64,000 nt of DNA from the NCBI RefSeq assembly GCF_003722075.1, contig NZ_RDSK01000017.1:36350-100349 (forward strand), in the 5' to 3' direction. Made by a program: the position numbers and the translations under genes. This DNA comes from Methanohalophilus sp. RSK. GTDB lineage: Archaea; Halobacteriota; Methanosarcinia; Methanosarcinales; Methanosarcinaceae. Positions 20,001 through 28,714 of this stretch are shown one piece after another (position 1 is the first letter of the stretch; every line of letters begins with the position of its first letter). The notes below the pieces were generated by a model. It was not told where the DNA came from. It was given only the letters and a program-made list of their open reading frames with translations, and did not search any database.

Positions 20001-20064
20001 GAAGTGGGCCGTCTGTATAATCAACTGCCTGTGATTGTGAAGGATTGAGTTTAATATCTCCCAA
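17005..20064 (-). CDS. UvrD/PcrA-type helicase with C-terminal RecB-like, cysteine-cluster nuclease
   Basis: The 1019-residue protein starts with a superfamily 1A helicase: Walker A AGPGSGKT (25-32), DEFQD (about 233), and YVAMTRARENL in motif VI. The C-terminal 200 residues are a RecB/AddB-like PD-(D/E)XK nuclease: VIDRID, then YIVIDYKTSK. One cysteine before the nuclease core (ECPLKFKY, about 805) and three at the end (CYFCDYKGIC) form the four-cysteine pattern of AddB/AdnA-type 4Fe-4S nucleases. It should unwind and cut DNA ends, in repair or defence. The frame starts with TTG at 20064, with a TATA-like box about 27 nt upstream, so the message looks nearly leaderless. Neighbour to BREX on one side and RNase III/cas1 relics on the other. 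Confidence 0.88.
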   Translation of the reverse strand: MGDIKLNPSQSQAVDYTDGPLLILAGPGSGKTLTITKKVVNLVDEGFSPDRILALTFSEKAAGEMEERIENRIGESSAITVSTFHSYCNDLLKEFSLYVGINQGTRLISQEHSHVWGINNIDSFGFENIAIPNRPYDLITSLLEGVSQLHDHLVGPQELQDFVTRKLDETVDEEERDELLKLADLARFYSHYQQYKRDHNFMDYDDMITMTCRLLENNEVVRNQIRNRYDYVLVDEFQDTNYAQLYLINLIADGTNLTCVADDDQCIYRFRGAYLSNIKQLQDYYASLEKIPLDRNYRSSSQIVQLSQQLIATNPEREAKTLHSHNGDGEKIKVVKTPDDSSEAQWVADEIQRLIEEEDIAPEEIFVLTRKRADGKKYSDALKGRMIPVEYVGNLQLKNYPIVQEALAYMHIVADPFNNGIAFAKVFAREGVSEHDLQKINTVAKKLSRKTELEGDGIYSVLQHHLDNVSITQKALVKSILARLNELIDYRKNHLPSDTVKYLLSENTDLYRAQLLADTLASRRNIHILNSLTSMVEDLELVDGGSEFARAVEYLELVFNLDIGDEETSEENTVKVMTIHQSKGKEAKVVFVCDMADRHLPLRFTKKQFRVPRELERGVQRDVEDKILHLEEERRLAYVAMTRARENLYLTFPEKYTGNKRGIKPSEFVSQLDYESNSLIEYIETDKLQDTETVTTESPLKGKQDEYLRLLDMYAGQGQMKQALEALVVLTQLKEIEEKGNLSVFDIEDFLNITPREMGELEALVNEDLPPLVDSDMRFSASKIRQYMECPLKFKYSNVLNIPIPQKTFFQTGTDVHSVFEQLCRHKMQGESIDMELATRILDKTWDGSVFDSETHEQQELERVRQMLEYWFEFEKSNLNETIAVEEKFNLKLDGAQFGGVIDRIDQTPAGEYIVIDYKTSKSPLSKNKMPEDVQLALYCQAVRERYGKYPVKAGLMYVNPKIRDLRLMDVDEAQINSVLDGVRQIVADIKAEDFEVKEEPNCYFCDYKGICEWYNENK

Positions 20065-20098
20065 TTTTTAGTACCCCATTTACAATTTTATTATATAG
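20062..20098 (-). promoter_or_regulatory. Promoter of the helicase-nuclease gene
   Basis: On the minus strand a TATA-like CTATATAATA lies at about 20088-20097. A transcription start 25 nt downstream falls at about 20066, within a few bases of the TTG start codon at 20064. No ribosome site precedes the TTG, so a leaderless or near-leaderless transcript is expected. Inference from spacing. Confidence 0.45.
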
Positions 20099-20260
20099 CA
20101 AATGATTAAATCCAATTTGTATAAGTTTTTCTATTTTTTTGTATAACTGAGGTGTTGCAATATTAATATGTCATATTTTTCAATATATCAAATAAGAACT
20201 GATAAATGCATAGCAGGAGGGAATAAAAAATAAGAAACTGTCGAGGTAACATACTTCTCT

Positions 20261-20716
20261 TTATACATTAGGATTTAATATAACGTGTTTTAAAACAAAT
20301 TCTTTAGCCTTTTGATAACCTGTTTCCTTTCCGTCAAGAAATATGGCCCCTATCAGTGCTTCCAACACATTTGATGTACGTGTATTTATACCATCTTCAT
20401 TATTAGATTCGCCATTTCCTTTCATTAAGAAATTATCTAACCTTAAATTATTAGCTATTTCCGATAGATAATCGTTTTTAACAAATTTTACCCTTTCTTT
20501 ATGAAGCTCGCCTTCCTGCCCGATCAAATTTTCATACATATGTTCTGTAACCACTAATTCCAGAACAGCATCTCCCAAAAATTCAAGTCTTTCATTACAT
20601 TGATTTAGTTCATTATGTTCGTTAAGATAACTACTATGAACAAAAGCCTGATTTAAAAGATCTTCATCGTCAAATTCAAATCCAATCTTTTTTTCCAGAT
20701 CTGTCAGTTTATTCAA
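20261..20716 (-). CDS. rnc: Single-domain ribonuclease III
   Basis: The 151-residue protein carries the RNase III signature ERLEFLGDAVLELV and a second metal-site helix VLEALIGAIFLDG. It should cut double-stranded RNA as a homodimer. No C-terminal double-stranded-RNA-binding domain is present, so it is shorter than bacterial Rnc (about 225). In the second motif an Asn stands where E. coli has Asp114, with the following Glu kept. The longest frame (to 20800) would overlap a cas1 relic; I prefer the TTG at 20716, five bases after GGAGAGG. RNase III is uncommon in archaea, and here it directly abuts a broken cas1, so it probably came with that locus. Confidence 0.85.
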   Translation of the reverse strand: MNKLTDLEKKIGFEFDDEDLLNQAFVHSSYLNEHNELNQCNERLEFLGDAVLELVVTEHMYENLIGQEGELHKERVKFVKNDYLSEIANNLRLDNFLMKGNGESNNEDGINTRTSNVLEALIGAIFLDGKETGYQKAKEFVLKHVILNPNV

Positions 20717-20741
20717 AATATCCTCTCCTAAAATTATTGTA

Positions 20742-21335
20742 TTATTCAATAGCAGGAACTCTCTGTTTCCATTCTTCCAATCTCTCCCTAACATGAGCAT
20801 TCAAAATAAACGGTTTCCCAGATTTAGCATTCTGTTTCATATAATGCAAAGTACCCTTTGAGAACCCCAATTTTTACCACTCAACATAGGAAATATCAAG
20901 AATCAACTGCCTTATTTCCATGTTGTCCTGTCTTTCAATTTCATACACAGGAGACACGAAATCAACGGTTTTGCGTTTGCCAACAAGGTATTGAGCCAAT
21001 TCTCTTGTCTTCAGGAGCAATATAGCACTCCATGTATGCTGTTTATTCCTGTGTTTGGCACGTTTATTCAACCATTGATTAACTTCTTCAGTAACCTTCC
21101 TGGCCCCTATAGGCTTAAGCCTTAGCGCATAAGTCTCTGTCCGGATGAAGTCCTGCTTATCCATTGCTCCTTTCTCAACCAGTGAAAAAACAGCCAGGCC
21201 AACAATAAACCTGAATGGTTCTTGCAAATCATAAGCAAGGCTATTCTTGCTCGAACTCGTCTCATGTAAAAACCCAACATGAGGATCTAGGCCAACTGAG
21301 TTTATGGCCCTCAGTATGAGACAAAGAGACAAGAC
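20742..21335 (-). pseudogene. cas1: Broken cas1, C-terminal two thirds
   Basis: Read on the minus strand, this is clearly Cas1: LRAINSVGLDPHVGFLHE, SLAYDLQEPFRF and the C-terminal GFSKGTLHYMKQNAKSG. The N-terminal third is missing; the reading frame meets a TGA just upstream of about 21335. Near the 3' end an in-frame TAA at 20874-20876 interrupts SYVEW-stop-KLGFSKG, where related proteins have a Lys; the frame then continues to a natural stop at 20742. It is therefore inactive. It differs from the intact cas1 at 29303-30313, which belongs to another Cas1 group by its sequence. Confidence 0.88.
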
Positions 21336-21514
21336 TCAAGCGACATACGAAAAAAGATTCTAAGCATTTCTTATTCAGACTGGAAAAAGCTAGGATTTTT
21401 AAAGGTACTTTGCACTATATGAAGAAAAATGCGAAAGCAGATAAGCCTTTTACGCTTAATGCTCATAACAAAGAACGTTTGGATAAGTGGGAAAAGCTTG
21501 TTGCAAATGAGTAA
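21336..21514 (+). pseudogene. cas1: Second cas1 relic, C-terminal 60 residues, opposite strand
   Basis: The plus strand reads DIRKKILSISYSDWKKLGF, then after a one-base loss near 21399-21405 continues GTLHYMKKNAKADKPF and ends at a TAA at 21512-21514. This is the extreme C-terminus of a Cas1 related to, but distinct from, the relic on the other strand. Its broken 5' end abuts the broken 5' end of the minus-strand relic at about 21335. Two different cas1 genes were thus truncated and joined head to head. No cas2 remnant or CRISPR repeat is seen beside them. Confidence 0.82.
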
Positions 21515-21760
21515 TTATGGTGTCTTTTAGCTTTCTTTTTGTGCTGTTTTCTACATGAATTCAGGAGACAAATGCAACGACAGACTAATGACATAGGAGA
21601 CAATTCCAGGAGACAGACACAACGGACAAAACGACTGACAAAAACAGAAATAACATTATATTAGATGTGTGGACTATAAAGTTAGTATCTATCACATGTT
21701 AAAATAATGGTAAACTCTCATTCTACAGTATTGTTTTTATAGGGTTTTGTTGATAAATCA

Positions 21761-21898
21761 ATGGTACGGGAAGGTGTTGATGATACCTTTGTAAGTGACA
21801 TTAAAGAAGAGGTTGAAATATTTACAGATATATTCGTACATGCAATTTTAAATCCCGCTAATAAGCAAACCGGTGATCAGTTTGAATCCAATAATTGA
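21761..21898 (+). CDS. Small open frame upstream of the ABC ATPase
   Basis: An ATG at 21761 opens 45 codons (MVREGVDDTFVSDIKEEVE...) ending in a TGA at 21896-21898, overlapping the start of the ABC ATPase. It has no good ribosome site and no family I recognise. It may be a remnant of a regulator, or a leader frame coupling translation to the transporter: the ATPase ribosome site GGTGATC lies inside it. Low confidence as a gene. Confidence 0.3.
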   Translation: MVREGVDDTFVSDIKEEVEIFTDIFVHAILNPANKQTGDQFESNN

Positions 21899-22631
21899 GG
21901 TCAGAGACCTCAGGAAAATATTCCATTCAAGGGGAAGGAAAATAATCGCAGTGGACGATGTAAGTTTCGATATAATGGAAGGGGAAATATTTGGTATGAT
22001 AGGGCCAAACGGAGCCGGCAAGTCAACCATATTCTCCATGCTTACAACACTGGTAAAACCCACAAGTGGCAGCATAAAGGTTGCAGGTTTTGATGTATAT
22101 AAACAAGATGGAAAAATAAGACCTGTCATAGGCATAGTTCCCCAGAAACTCAGTCTGTACCCTGATCTGACTGCAAAAGAAAACCTGGAGCTAATGGGCA
22201 TGCTCTATGATGTACCTAAAAATCTCATGGAAGAACGAATAGAATATTACCTGAAACTTGTGGGTCTTTCAAGCCATGCAAATAGATATACAGGAGGATT
22301 CTCTGGTGGTATGAAACAACGCCTTTCGGTTATCTGCGCAGTATTACACGACCCACAGATCATATTCTGGGACGAACCCACGACCGGCCTTGACCCTCAG
22401 ACTAGGCAATCAATATGGAAACTTGCAAAGAAGTTCAACAGTGAAGGAAAAACACTGGTCTTTACTACCCATTATATGGAAGAGGCAAACAATTTCTGTG
22501 ACAGGGTTGCTATCATGAACCTGGGTAAACTTGTGGCCTTGGATGCACCGCAGAGTCTGAAAGAAAAGGCAGGGTCAGATAATCTGGAAGATGTATTTAT
22601 TAGTCTTACAGGCGCTGAGGTGCGTGATTAA
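21882..22631 (+). CDS. ABC-2 type exporter ATP-binding protein
   Basis: This DrrA/CcmA-class ATPase of about 249 residues has Walker A GPNGAGKST, a Q-loop at PQKLSLYP, the signature SGGMKQRLS, and Walker B IIFWDEPTTGLDP. It powers the permease encoded next. I prefer the TTG at 21882 (MNPIIEVRDL), a few bases after a perfect GGTGATC ribosome site; a GTG at 21873 is the upstream alternative. Its stop abuts the permease ATG at 22632, so the pair is one operon, with the secreted protein 23740-24732 as third member. Substrate unknown. Confidence 0.92.
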   Translation: MNPIIEVRDLRKIFHSRGRKIIAVDDVSFDIMEGEIFGMIGPNGAGKSTIFSMLTTLVKPTSGSIKVAGFDVYKQDGKIRPVIGIVPQKLSLYPDLTAKENLELMGMLYDVPKNLMEERIEYYLKLVGLSSHANRYTGGFSGGMKQRLSVICAVLHDPQIIFWDEPTTGLDPQTRQSIWKLAKKFNSEGKTLVFTTHYMEEANNFCDRVAIMNLGKLVALDAPQSLKEKAGSDNLEDVFISLTGAEVRD

Positions 22632-23738
22632 ATGACAGTAAAGAATGAACTCAGGCATGCATGGATAATAACTGTAAAAGAGATAAGGCAGCTTTCAAGG
22701 AAGAAAGCACTTATGGTCCCTTTGTTCCTTTTTCCAATAATTATGATAATCTTTTTTGGTTATGGTATGGGCGGAACCGTAAAGAATGCACCTATTTTGA
22801 TAGTTAATGATGATACAGGTACAGATTCAGCTTCCCTTATACAGGAAATAGGGGCTTACACATCCAGCTACAACGGAAATCCGATGTTTACAGTTACATA
22901 CACTAGGGACATGTCGCAGGCAGAAGCTGAAAGTAAAATAGATGCCGGGATATACAAAGCCGTTTTGCTTATTCCGCATGACTATAGTGAACGACTGATT
23001 AAAAACGACGATGTGACGCTGACTCTTCTTACTGACGCATCGGACCCCACTACAAGTGGTATTATCATAAGTTTCATGCAGCAGCTTATGTCACGGCCAG
23101 GACCCGTTTCCCTTGATATTCCCAATATTTACGGAAATCTTGAGTATCTCGATTTCCTTACACCTGCCGTCATAGCTCTTACCATTTTCATGGGTTCTGT
23201 TGCAACTACAGGTTCTGCCATTGCAGGTGAAAAGGAAGATGGTACCATTGTTCGTATCCTTATGACTCCCGTAAGCAGGAGATCTGTAATTCTTGGAAAA
23301 ACGATTTACCAGCTTATATTACAGCTAGCCAGAGCTGTTATCCTGATACTTGCAGCTTATTTCCTCGTGGGGTTTCATATGAATGGAAGCTGGCTCCTTG
23401 TTGCCCTGGTACTCACCATTTTCACACTGGGAGGTGTGGGTATGGGTATAGTCATGTCTACAAGGGTGGATGATATGGAGTCTTTTTTCCAGCTCAACCT
23501 GCTGTTCACCCTTCCATCTATGTTTATCACAGGAGTCTTTTTCCCCTTAAGTTCGATTCCTGACTGGATGCGCTACATCGCCTATTGTTTGCCTCTTACC
23601 TATGCAAACGATGCCATGCGAACAATAATGATAAAAGGTCAGGGACTAAGCGCTATATCAACTGATTTAATAATTCTAACTCTGTTTGCACTCATTACTT
23701 TCAGTTCAGGTGTTCACTTATTCAGGAGGGAAGCATAA
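22632..23738 (+). CDS. ABC-2 type permease
   Basis: The 368-residue membrane protein has the ABC-2 layout: one N-terminal membrane helix (PLFLFPIIMIIFFGYGMGG), an extracellular domain of about 150 residues, then five C-terminal helices including the TGVFFPLSSIPDWMR segment typical of the DrrB/YhgE group. The loop VAGEKEDGTI-like stretch (AGEKEDGTIVRILMTPV) is the cytoplasmic coupling region. It partners with the preceding ATPase. The next gene begins 2 nt after its stop. Confidence 0.92.
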   Translation: MTVKNELRHAWIITVKEIRQLSRKKALMVPLFLFPIIMIIFFGYGMGGTVKNAPILIVNDDTGTDSASLIQEIGAYTSSYNGNPMFTVTYTRDMSQAEAESKIDAGIYKAVLLIPHDYSERLIKNDDVTLTLLTDASDPTTSGIIISFMQQLMSRPGPVSLDIPNIYGNLEYLDFLTPAVIALTIFMGSVATTGSAIAGEKEDGTIVRILMTPVSRRSVILGKTIYQLILQLARAVILILAAYFLVGFHMNGSWLLVALVLTIFTLGGVGMGIVMSTRVDDMESFFQLNLLFTLPSMFITGVFFPLSSIPDWMRYIAYCLPLTYANDAMRTIMIKGQGLSAISTDLIILTLFALITFSSGVHLFRREA

Positions 23739-23739
23739 T

Positions 23740-24732
23740 ATGAAAATGAAGAATGTAATGATATCCTCGATTCTATTGATCTTGATGTTCTCAGGTCTTG
23801 CAGGAGCCTATGACACGCCGGATAATTACAATTATCCCCAGAGTTTTGATCTTGGGATGAACTTCTACGATGTGTATGGCAGCCCGTATCTCAGCGCCAC
23901 GATAATAGGAAGCAATGAATTTGACAGGGGTCAGACGGTGACCCTGAACATCGATCTTGTTAACAAAGGCAAACTTCTTGGCTTCAAAAGTGACAGGACT
24001 CCCAGGGACAGAGACGAGATTTTTGCCGCTCAGACAGAAATGAAGCTTGAAAGCAATGTGGTGGAAGCTACAGGAATTGTTGCTTCTCTTTCAACCGATC
24101 CGGACAGCCCCATCGAAATCAAATCCGTCAGCCAGCAGCTGGGTTCCATAAAGAGCGGACAGAATTCACTTTCACCGGCAAAATTCGATATAAAGATAGA
24201 TAAGAATGCCAAAGCAGGTGAATACAATCTTTATCTGGATATTGCCTATGATTATCAGAAAAATGTGCAGGTAGAAGATGCCAATGTGACTGACCAGACC
24301 TACGATGTAAATCACTGGTATGGTACAATGGCTCAGAACCAGACTTTAAAGATCATCGTCAACAAGCAGGCAGATTTTGAAATTGTAAAGACAACAGGAA
24401 GCCTTTATCCTGGTGGAGAGGAAGTTATTGAAATAACAGTAATGAACACCGGTGAGGAAGAGGCAAGAGAAGTTAAGCTGATTGTCAATCCTTCGGATCC
24501 TTTAAGCACAACCGACGATATGGCGTATCTCTTCACAATGGATCCAGGCAGTACTGCGGTTGCAAAGATTAAAATCAAGGCAGATAGTGAAGCTGTAGCG
24601 AAGGACTATGGAATCGATACCACACTAAGATACGAAAATCTTGATGGGGATACAGAATATTCAGATGCCCTCCAGGCCAGGGTGGAAGTGAAAAAAGCAG
24701 GGCTTTTCCAGAGACTCTTCGGATGGCTCTGA
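23740..24732 (+). CDS. Secreted COG1361-type (S-layer/NEW3-like) protein
   Basis: A protein of 330 residues starts at ATG 23740 behind AGGAGGGAAGC. A signal peptide is visible (MKMKNVMISSILLILMFSG, cleaved near LAGAYD). The rest is beta-rich with repeated Ig-like stretches of NEW3/COG1361 type (FDRGQTVTLNIDLVNKGK; SLYPGGEEVIEITVMNTGEEEAREVKL). It ends KAGLFQRLFGWL with no membrane anchor. COG1361 proteins often sit beside ABC-2 exporters in methanogens and halophiles; it is probably an extracytoplasmic partner of the exporter. It forms a three-gene operon with 21882-23738. Confidence 0.85.
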   Translation: MKMKNVMISSILLILMFSGLAGAYDTPDNYNYPQSFDLGMNFYDVYGSPYLSATIIGSNEFDRGQTVTLNIDLVNKGKLLGFKSDRTPRDRDEIFAAQTEMKLESNVVEATGIVASLSTDPDSPIEIKSVSQQLGSIKSGQNSLSPAKFDIKIDKNAKAGEYNLYLDIAYDYQKNVQVEDANVTDQTYDVNHWYGTMAQNQTLKIIVNKQADFEIVKTTGSLYPGGEEVIEITVMNTGEEEAREVKLIVNPSDPLSTTDDMAYLFTMDPGSTAVAKIKIKADSEAVAKDYGIDTTLRYENLDGDTEYSDALQARVEVKKAGLFQRLFGWL

Positions 24733-24750
24733 TTATTGGAGGGTAAGAAA

Positions 24751-24846
24751 ATGAAGTTGCCTATAATTGAGATTGTCGGAAAAGCCCATATTCAAGAAAA
24801 TTATAACATATCCATTAAATACAGTGCAACACAGCATAGCGTTTGA
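24751..24846 (+). CDS. Short open frame, possibly the truncated fourth gene of the exporter operon
   Basis: An ATG at 24751 follows a strong GGAGGG site by seven bases and encodes 31 residues, MKLPIIEIVGKAHIQENYN..., ending in TGA at 24844-24846. The ribosome site is as good as that of the preceding gene, 19 nt upstream, which suggests that it is or was translated. The frame sits inside a 129-bp inverted-repeat element and just before the distal end of CRISPR array 1, so a longer gene may have been cut here. Confidence 0.35.
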   Translation: MKLPIIEIVGKAHIQENYNISIKYSATQHSV

Positions 24847-24897
24847 CTTTCAGTCATTGCTTGAAATTTTCGATTTTACCACTTTTCCGACAGTCTC
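24769..24897. repeat. Imperfect 16-bp inverted repeat bounding 129 bp
   Basis: GAGATTGTCGGAAAAG (24769-24784) is matched on the opposite strand by CTTTTCCGACAGTCTC (24882-24897), with one mismatch. The 97-bp interior is AT-rich and contains the end of a short frame. The arms could form a long-range hairpin, or be terminal repeats of a small non-autonomous element (MITE-like). No target-site duplication is obvious. It stands between the exporter operon and the distal end of array 1. Confidence 0.5.
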
Positions 24898-24920
24898 TTT
24901 TACAGGACCAGATTAAAATT

Positions 24921-27900
24921 GTTACCATTCCCTATTTTCTCGGGAGCTACTTTCAACCGAAAAGAATGGTATCGGCGACGGTTGTGCTACACACTGTTAC
25001 CATTCCCTATTTTCTCGGGAGCTACTTTCAACCAATCATGCACAAACTGTATCATAATCTGTGCTGATTGAGTTGCCATTCCCTATTTTCTCGGGAGCTA
25101 CTTTCAACATGAGTATGGCAGAATAAAACTAGAATCTGATCTAAAGGATCTGTTACCATTCCCTATTTTCTCGGGAGCTACTTTCAACGGTTTGATACCG
25201 AATGCGTCTTTTCTTCTATCAAGTAGTTACCATTCCCTATTTTCTCGGGAGCTACTTTCAACTGACAGATACAGAAATCAAAGAAAATAAAGAACCTGAA
25301 CGTTACCATTCCCTATTTTCTCGGGAGCTACTTTCAACCCGATTTCAGCCAGATCTTTTCTCTCCAGTATTTACCGTTACCATTCCCTATTTTCTCGGGA
25401 GCTACTTTCAACAATTTAAGCCGGCAGACGGACGTGCATTGTTCCGCATGTTACCATTCCCTATTTTCTCGGGAGCTACTTTCAACATACGGTAATGGTC
25501 TCTGATAAGGATTTAGGCACTATGTTACCATTCCCTATTTTCTCGGGAGCTACTTTCAACAATAGACGCGATTATGCAATTGTGGTCAGCGCACAGGAGT
25601 TACCATTCCCTATTTTCTCGGGAGCTACTTTCAACGGGATTTCGTCGGCAGGCAGTCGACCAAAATTATTTGTGTTACCATTCCCTATTTTCTCGGGAGC
25701 TACTTTCAACAAAATATGCCAGAAATAATTGACTATAATACAGTTGTGAGTTACCATTCCCTATTTTCTCGGGAGCTACTTTCAACGGTACAATTTAGTA
25801 CAGTGAAATACTATATAGATTCGTTACCATTCCCTATTTTCTCGGGAGCTACTTTCAACTGGTGCAGAAGATATGCAGCATTATAAACTGGTTGCAGTTA
25901 CCATTCCCTATTTTCTCGGGAGCTACTTTCAACAAGATGAGTCTAATTAGAGGGCTCGAATCCAAAATTGGTTACCATTCCCTATTTTCTCGGGAGCTAC
26001 TTTCAACGCAATCCTGAATACCGTTAGTCAAGAGGTACTGTTGGTTACCATTCCCTATTTTCTCGGGAGCTACTTTCAACATAATGCAGTTATCAAAAAA
26101 GATTGACACATTTGTTAAGTTACCATTCCCTATTTTCTCGGGAGCTACTTTCAACCTATCTGCCACGGTTTGCAGGGGGAAGGCTTTCTCTCTGTTACCA
26201 TTCCCTATTTTCTCGGGAGCTACTTTCAACATCAGATCCATTTCAGGGGTTAGATCTTCGTAGTTGATAAGTTACCATTCCCTATTTTCTCGGGAGCTAC
26301 TTTCAACCAATGAAACAGCAAATCAAACGTTTGAAGGAAAGTGGTTACCATTCCCTATTTTCTCGGGAGCTACTTTCAACAAGATACAGAAAGGGCTATC
26401 ATTGAAATAGTATTTGCAATGTGTTACCATTCCCTATTTTCTCGGGAGCTACTTTCAACTGAAAGCAAAAAACGAGAAAAAAATCAATCATATAATAAGT
26501 TACCATTCCCTATTTTCTCGGGAGCTACTTTCAACAACTGGATGAAGGTTTTGAACTATCATTTATTTCTAATGTTACCATTCCCTATTTTCTCGGGAGC
26601 TACTTTCAACGGGAATTCCTGGCAATCAATGTATGAAATAATGAGGGTTACCATTCCCTATTTTCTCGGGAGCTACTTTCAACCTAATTATTTTAGTAGA
26701 AAATAAACTTTAAGAGGTTAGGTTACCATTCCCTATTTTCTCGGGAGCTACTTTCAACACACCAACTTGCAATGTGCTGTAGTATTTATCCTCTTGGAGT
26801 TACCATTCCCTATTTTCTCGGGAGCTACTTTCAACTGCAGGTATGGCCTTTGGTGGCAAGGCTGCACGAGCAGTTACCATTCCCTATTTTCTCGGGAGCT
26901 ACTTTCAACAATTTGAACAGGAGCTGGAAAAAAACGGTTGTGCGGGTTACCATTCCCTATTTTCTCGGGAGCTACTTTCAACAATATTGGATACTGGATA
27001 TTGGATATTGGATATTACGTTACCATTCCCTATTTTCTCGGGAGCTACTTTCAACTCATCCACACAAATGAGAATTGAACCAACAGAGGTAGTTACCATT
27101 CCCTATTTTCTCGGGAGCTACTTTCAACAGAAGTCACAACATCGTGGAACTCACCATGATGCTACTTCTAGCAAAGTTACCATTCCCTATTTTCTCGGGA
27201 GCTACTTTCAACTGTAATTGCTCTTGTAATTGCTGTAATTGCTCTTGTAATTGTGTTACCATTCCCTATTTTCTCGGGAGCTACTTTCAACAGATGGATC
27301 AATGAAAATGTGGGTGAACTGACCCAGAAACGTTACCATTCCCTATTTTCTCGGGAGCTACTTTCAACACCTGTATATGGGGAAGCGGTCGACAAGGAGT
27401 TCTTCATGTTACCATTCCCTATTTTCTCGGGAGCTACTTTCAACTGTGAACAGATTGAATATGGTGGAACTGAATGCCCATGTTGGTTACCATTCCCTAT
27501 TTTCTCGGGAGCTACTTTCAACTCACGAATATCGCAATGTCAGGACCATCATCATCAATTAGTTACCATTCCCTATTTTCTCGGGAGCTACTTTCAACCA
27601 TTGAAAAAGGCAGTGATTCGGTTTGGAAGTAATCAAAAGTTACCATTCCCTATTTTCTCGGGAGCTACTTTCAACTTTTGATGAATGTATAAATTTTCTT
27701 GCAGATATGTATCGTTACCATTCCCTATTTTCTCGGGAGCTACTTTCAACAGTGATCCACTCTCCTTCATAGAAGATCGTTGATTTGTTACCATTCCCTA
27801 TTTTCTCGGGAGCTACTTTCAACATTTCTGCACAGTTCCGTTTACATCACTGTTTCTACCGGTTACCATTCCCTATTTTCTCGGGAGCTACTTTCAACAG

Positions 27901-28714
27901 GAAATACCCGCACAGAACATGCAGGCTGCATTCAATGTTACCATTCCCTATTTTCTCGGGAGCTACTTTCAACAACAAACAAACATCACCCCGAGCACGG
28001 TGATATAAATGTTACCATTCCCTATTTTCTCGGGAGCTACTTTCAACAACACGCAGACGTGACTATACAGACAAGGACGGAGTTTTAAAGTTACCATTCC
28101 CTATTTTCTCGGGAGCTACTTTCAACATTACTTACCATCCTCGGGGTGTTTCTGGAAAAAAGTTACCATTCCCTATTTTCTCGGGAGCTACTTTCAACAC
28201 CTGAAAATGGATGCAGAAATACACGCTGATCCATACAGTTACCATTCCCTATTTTCTCGGGAGCTACTTTCAACAGGCTATAAGCGAGGGTCTCGGCGAC
28301 GCCGTGCGGGGTTACCATTCCCTATTTTCTCGGGAGCTACTTTCAACACCTTAAAGCATTGAAGGCAACCTTTCACTAATCAGTTACCATTCCCTATTTT
28401 CTCGGGAGCTACTTTCAACTTACAGGTATGTGCGTTTCTCCTGTAATATTTACAGTTCTGTTACCATTCCCTATTTTCTCGGGAGCTACTTTCAACATCA
28501 TCCTTGACAGCTGCTGCGGTCAATCCGGCAGAAGTTACCATTCCCTATTTTCTCGGGAGCTACTTTCAACAATAAAGCCGGGATACATGTCACTCTAAGT
28601 TCTAGGGTTACCATTCCCTATTTTCTCGGGAGCTACTTTCAACTTAATCTTATCCTTCTCAGTAACCTCGGGAATAAGTTACCATTCCCTATTTTCTCGG
28701 GAGCTACTTTCAAC
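24921..28714 (-). CRISPR. CRISPR array 1, 51 repeats and 50 spacers
   Basis: I count 51 copies of a 37-nt repeat. In crRNA orientation (minus strand) it begins GTTGAAAGTAGC, has CTCCCGAGAAAATAG in the middle and ends GGAATGGTAAC. Spacers run from 34 to 47 nt, mostly 36-40. The leader is on the right (28715-29014), so transcription is leftward and the newest spacers are at the right. The only repeat variant noticed is the third from the left (25072-25108), with one changed base near its crRNA 3' end, as expected at the old end. Two spacers are internally repetitive (26983-27018 and 27213-27254). The array shares its repeat with array 2 and is served by the Cas6 at 40554-41348. Confidence 0.99.

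Noticed and set aside
20874..20876. The in-frame stop in the cas1 relic as a recoded pyrrolysine codon
   Set aside because: Pyrrolysine is read from TAG; this is TAA, and the gene also lacks its N-terminal third.
24843..28088. Many open frames of 60-140 codons through array 1, with recurring peptide VTIPYFLGSYF or LPFPIFSGATF
   Set aside because: These are translations of the CRISPR repeat in its frames, not genes.
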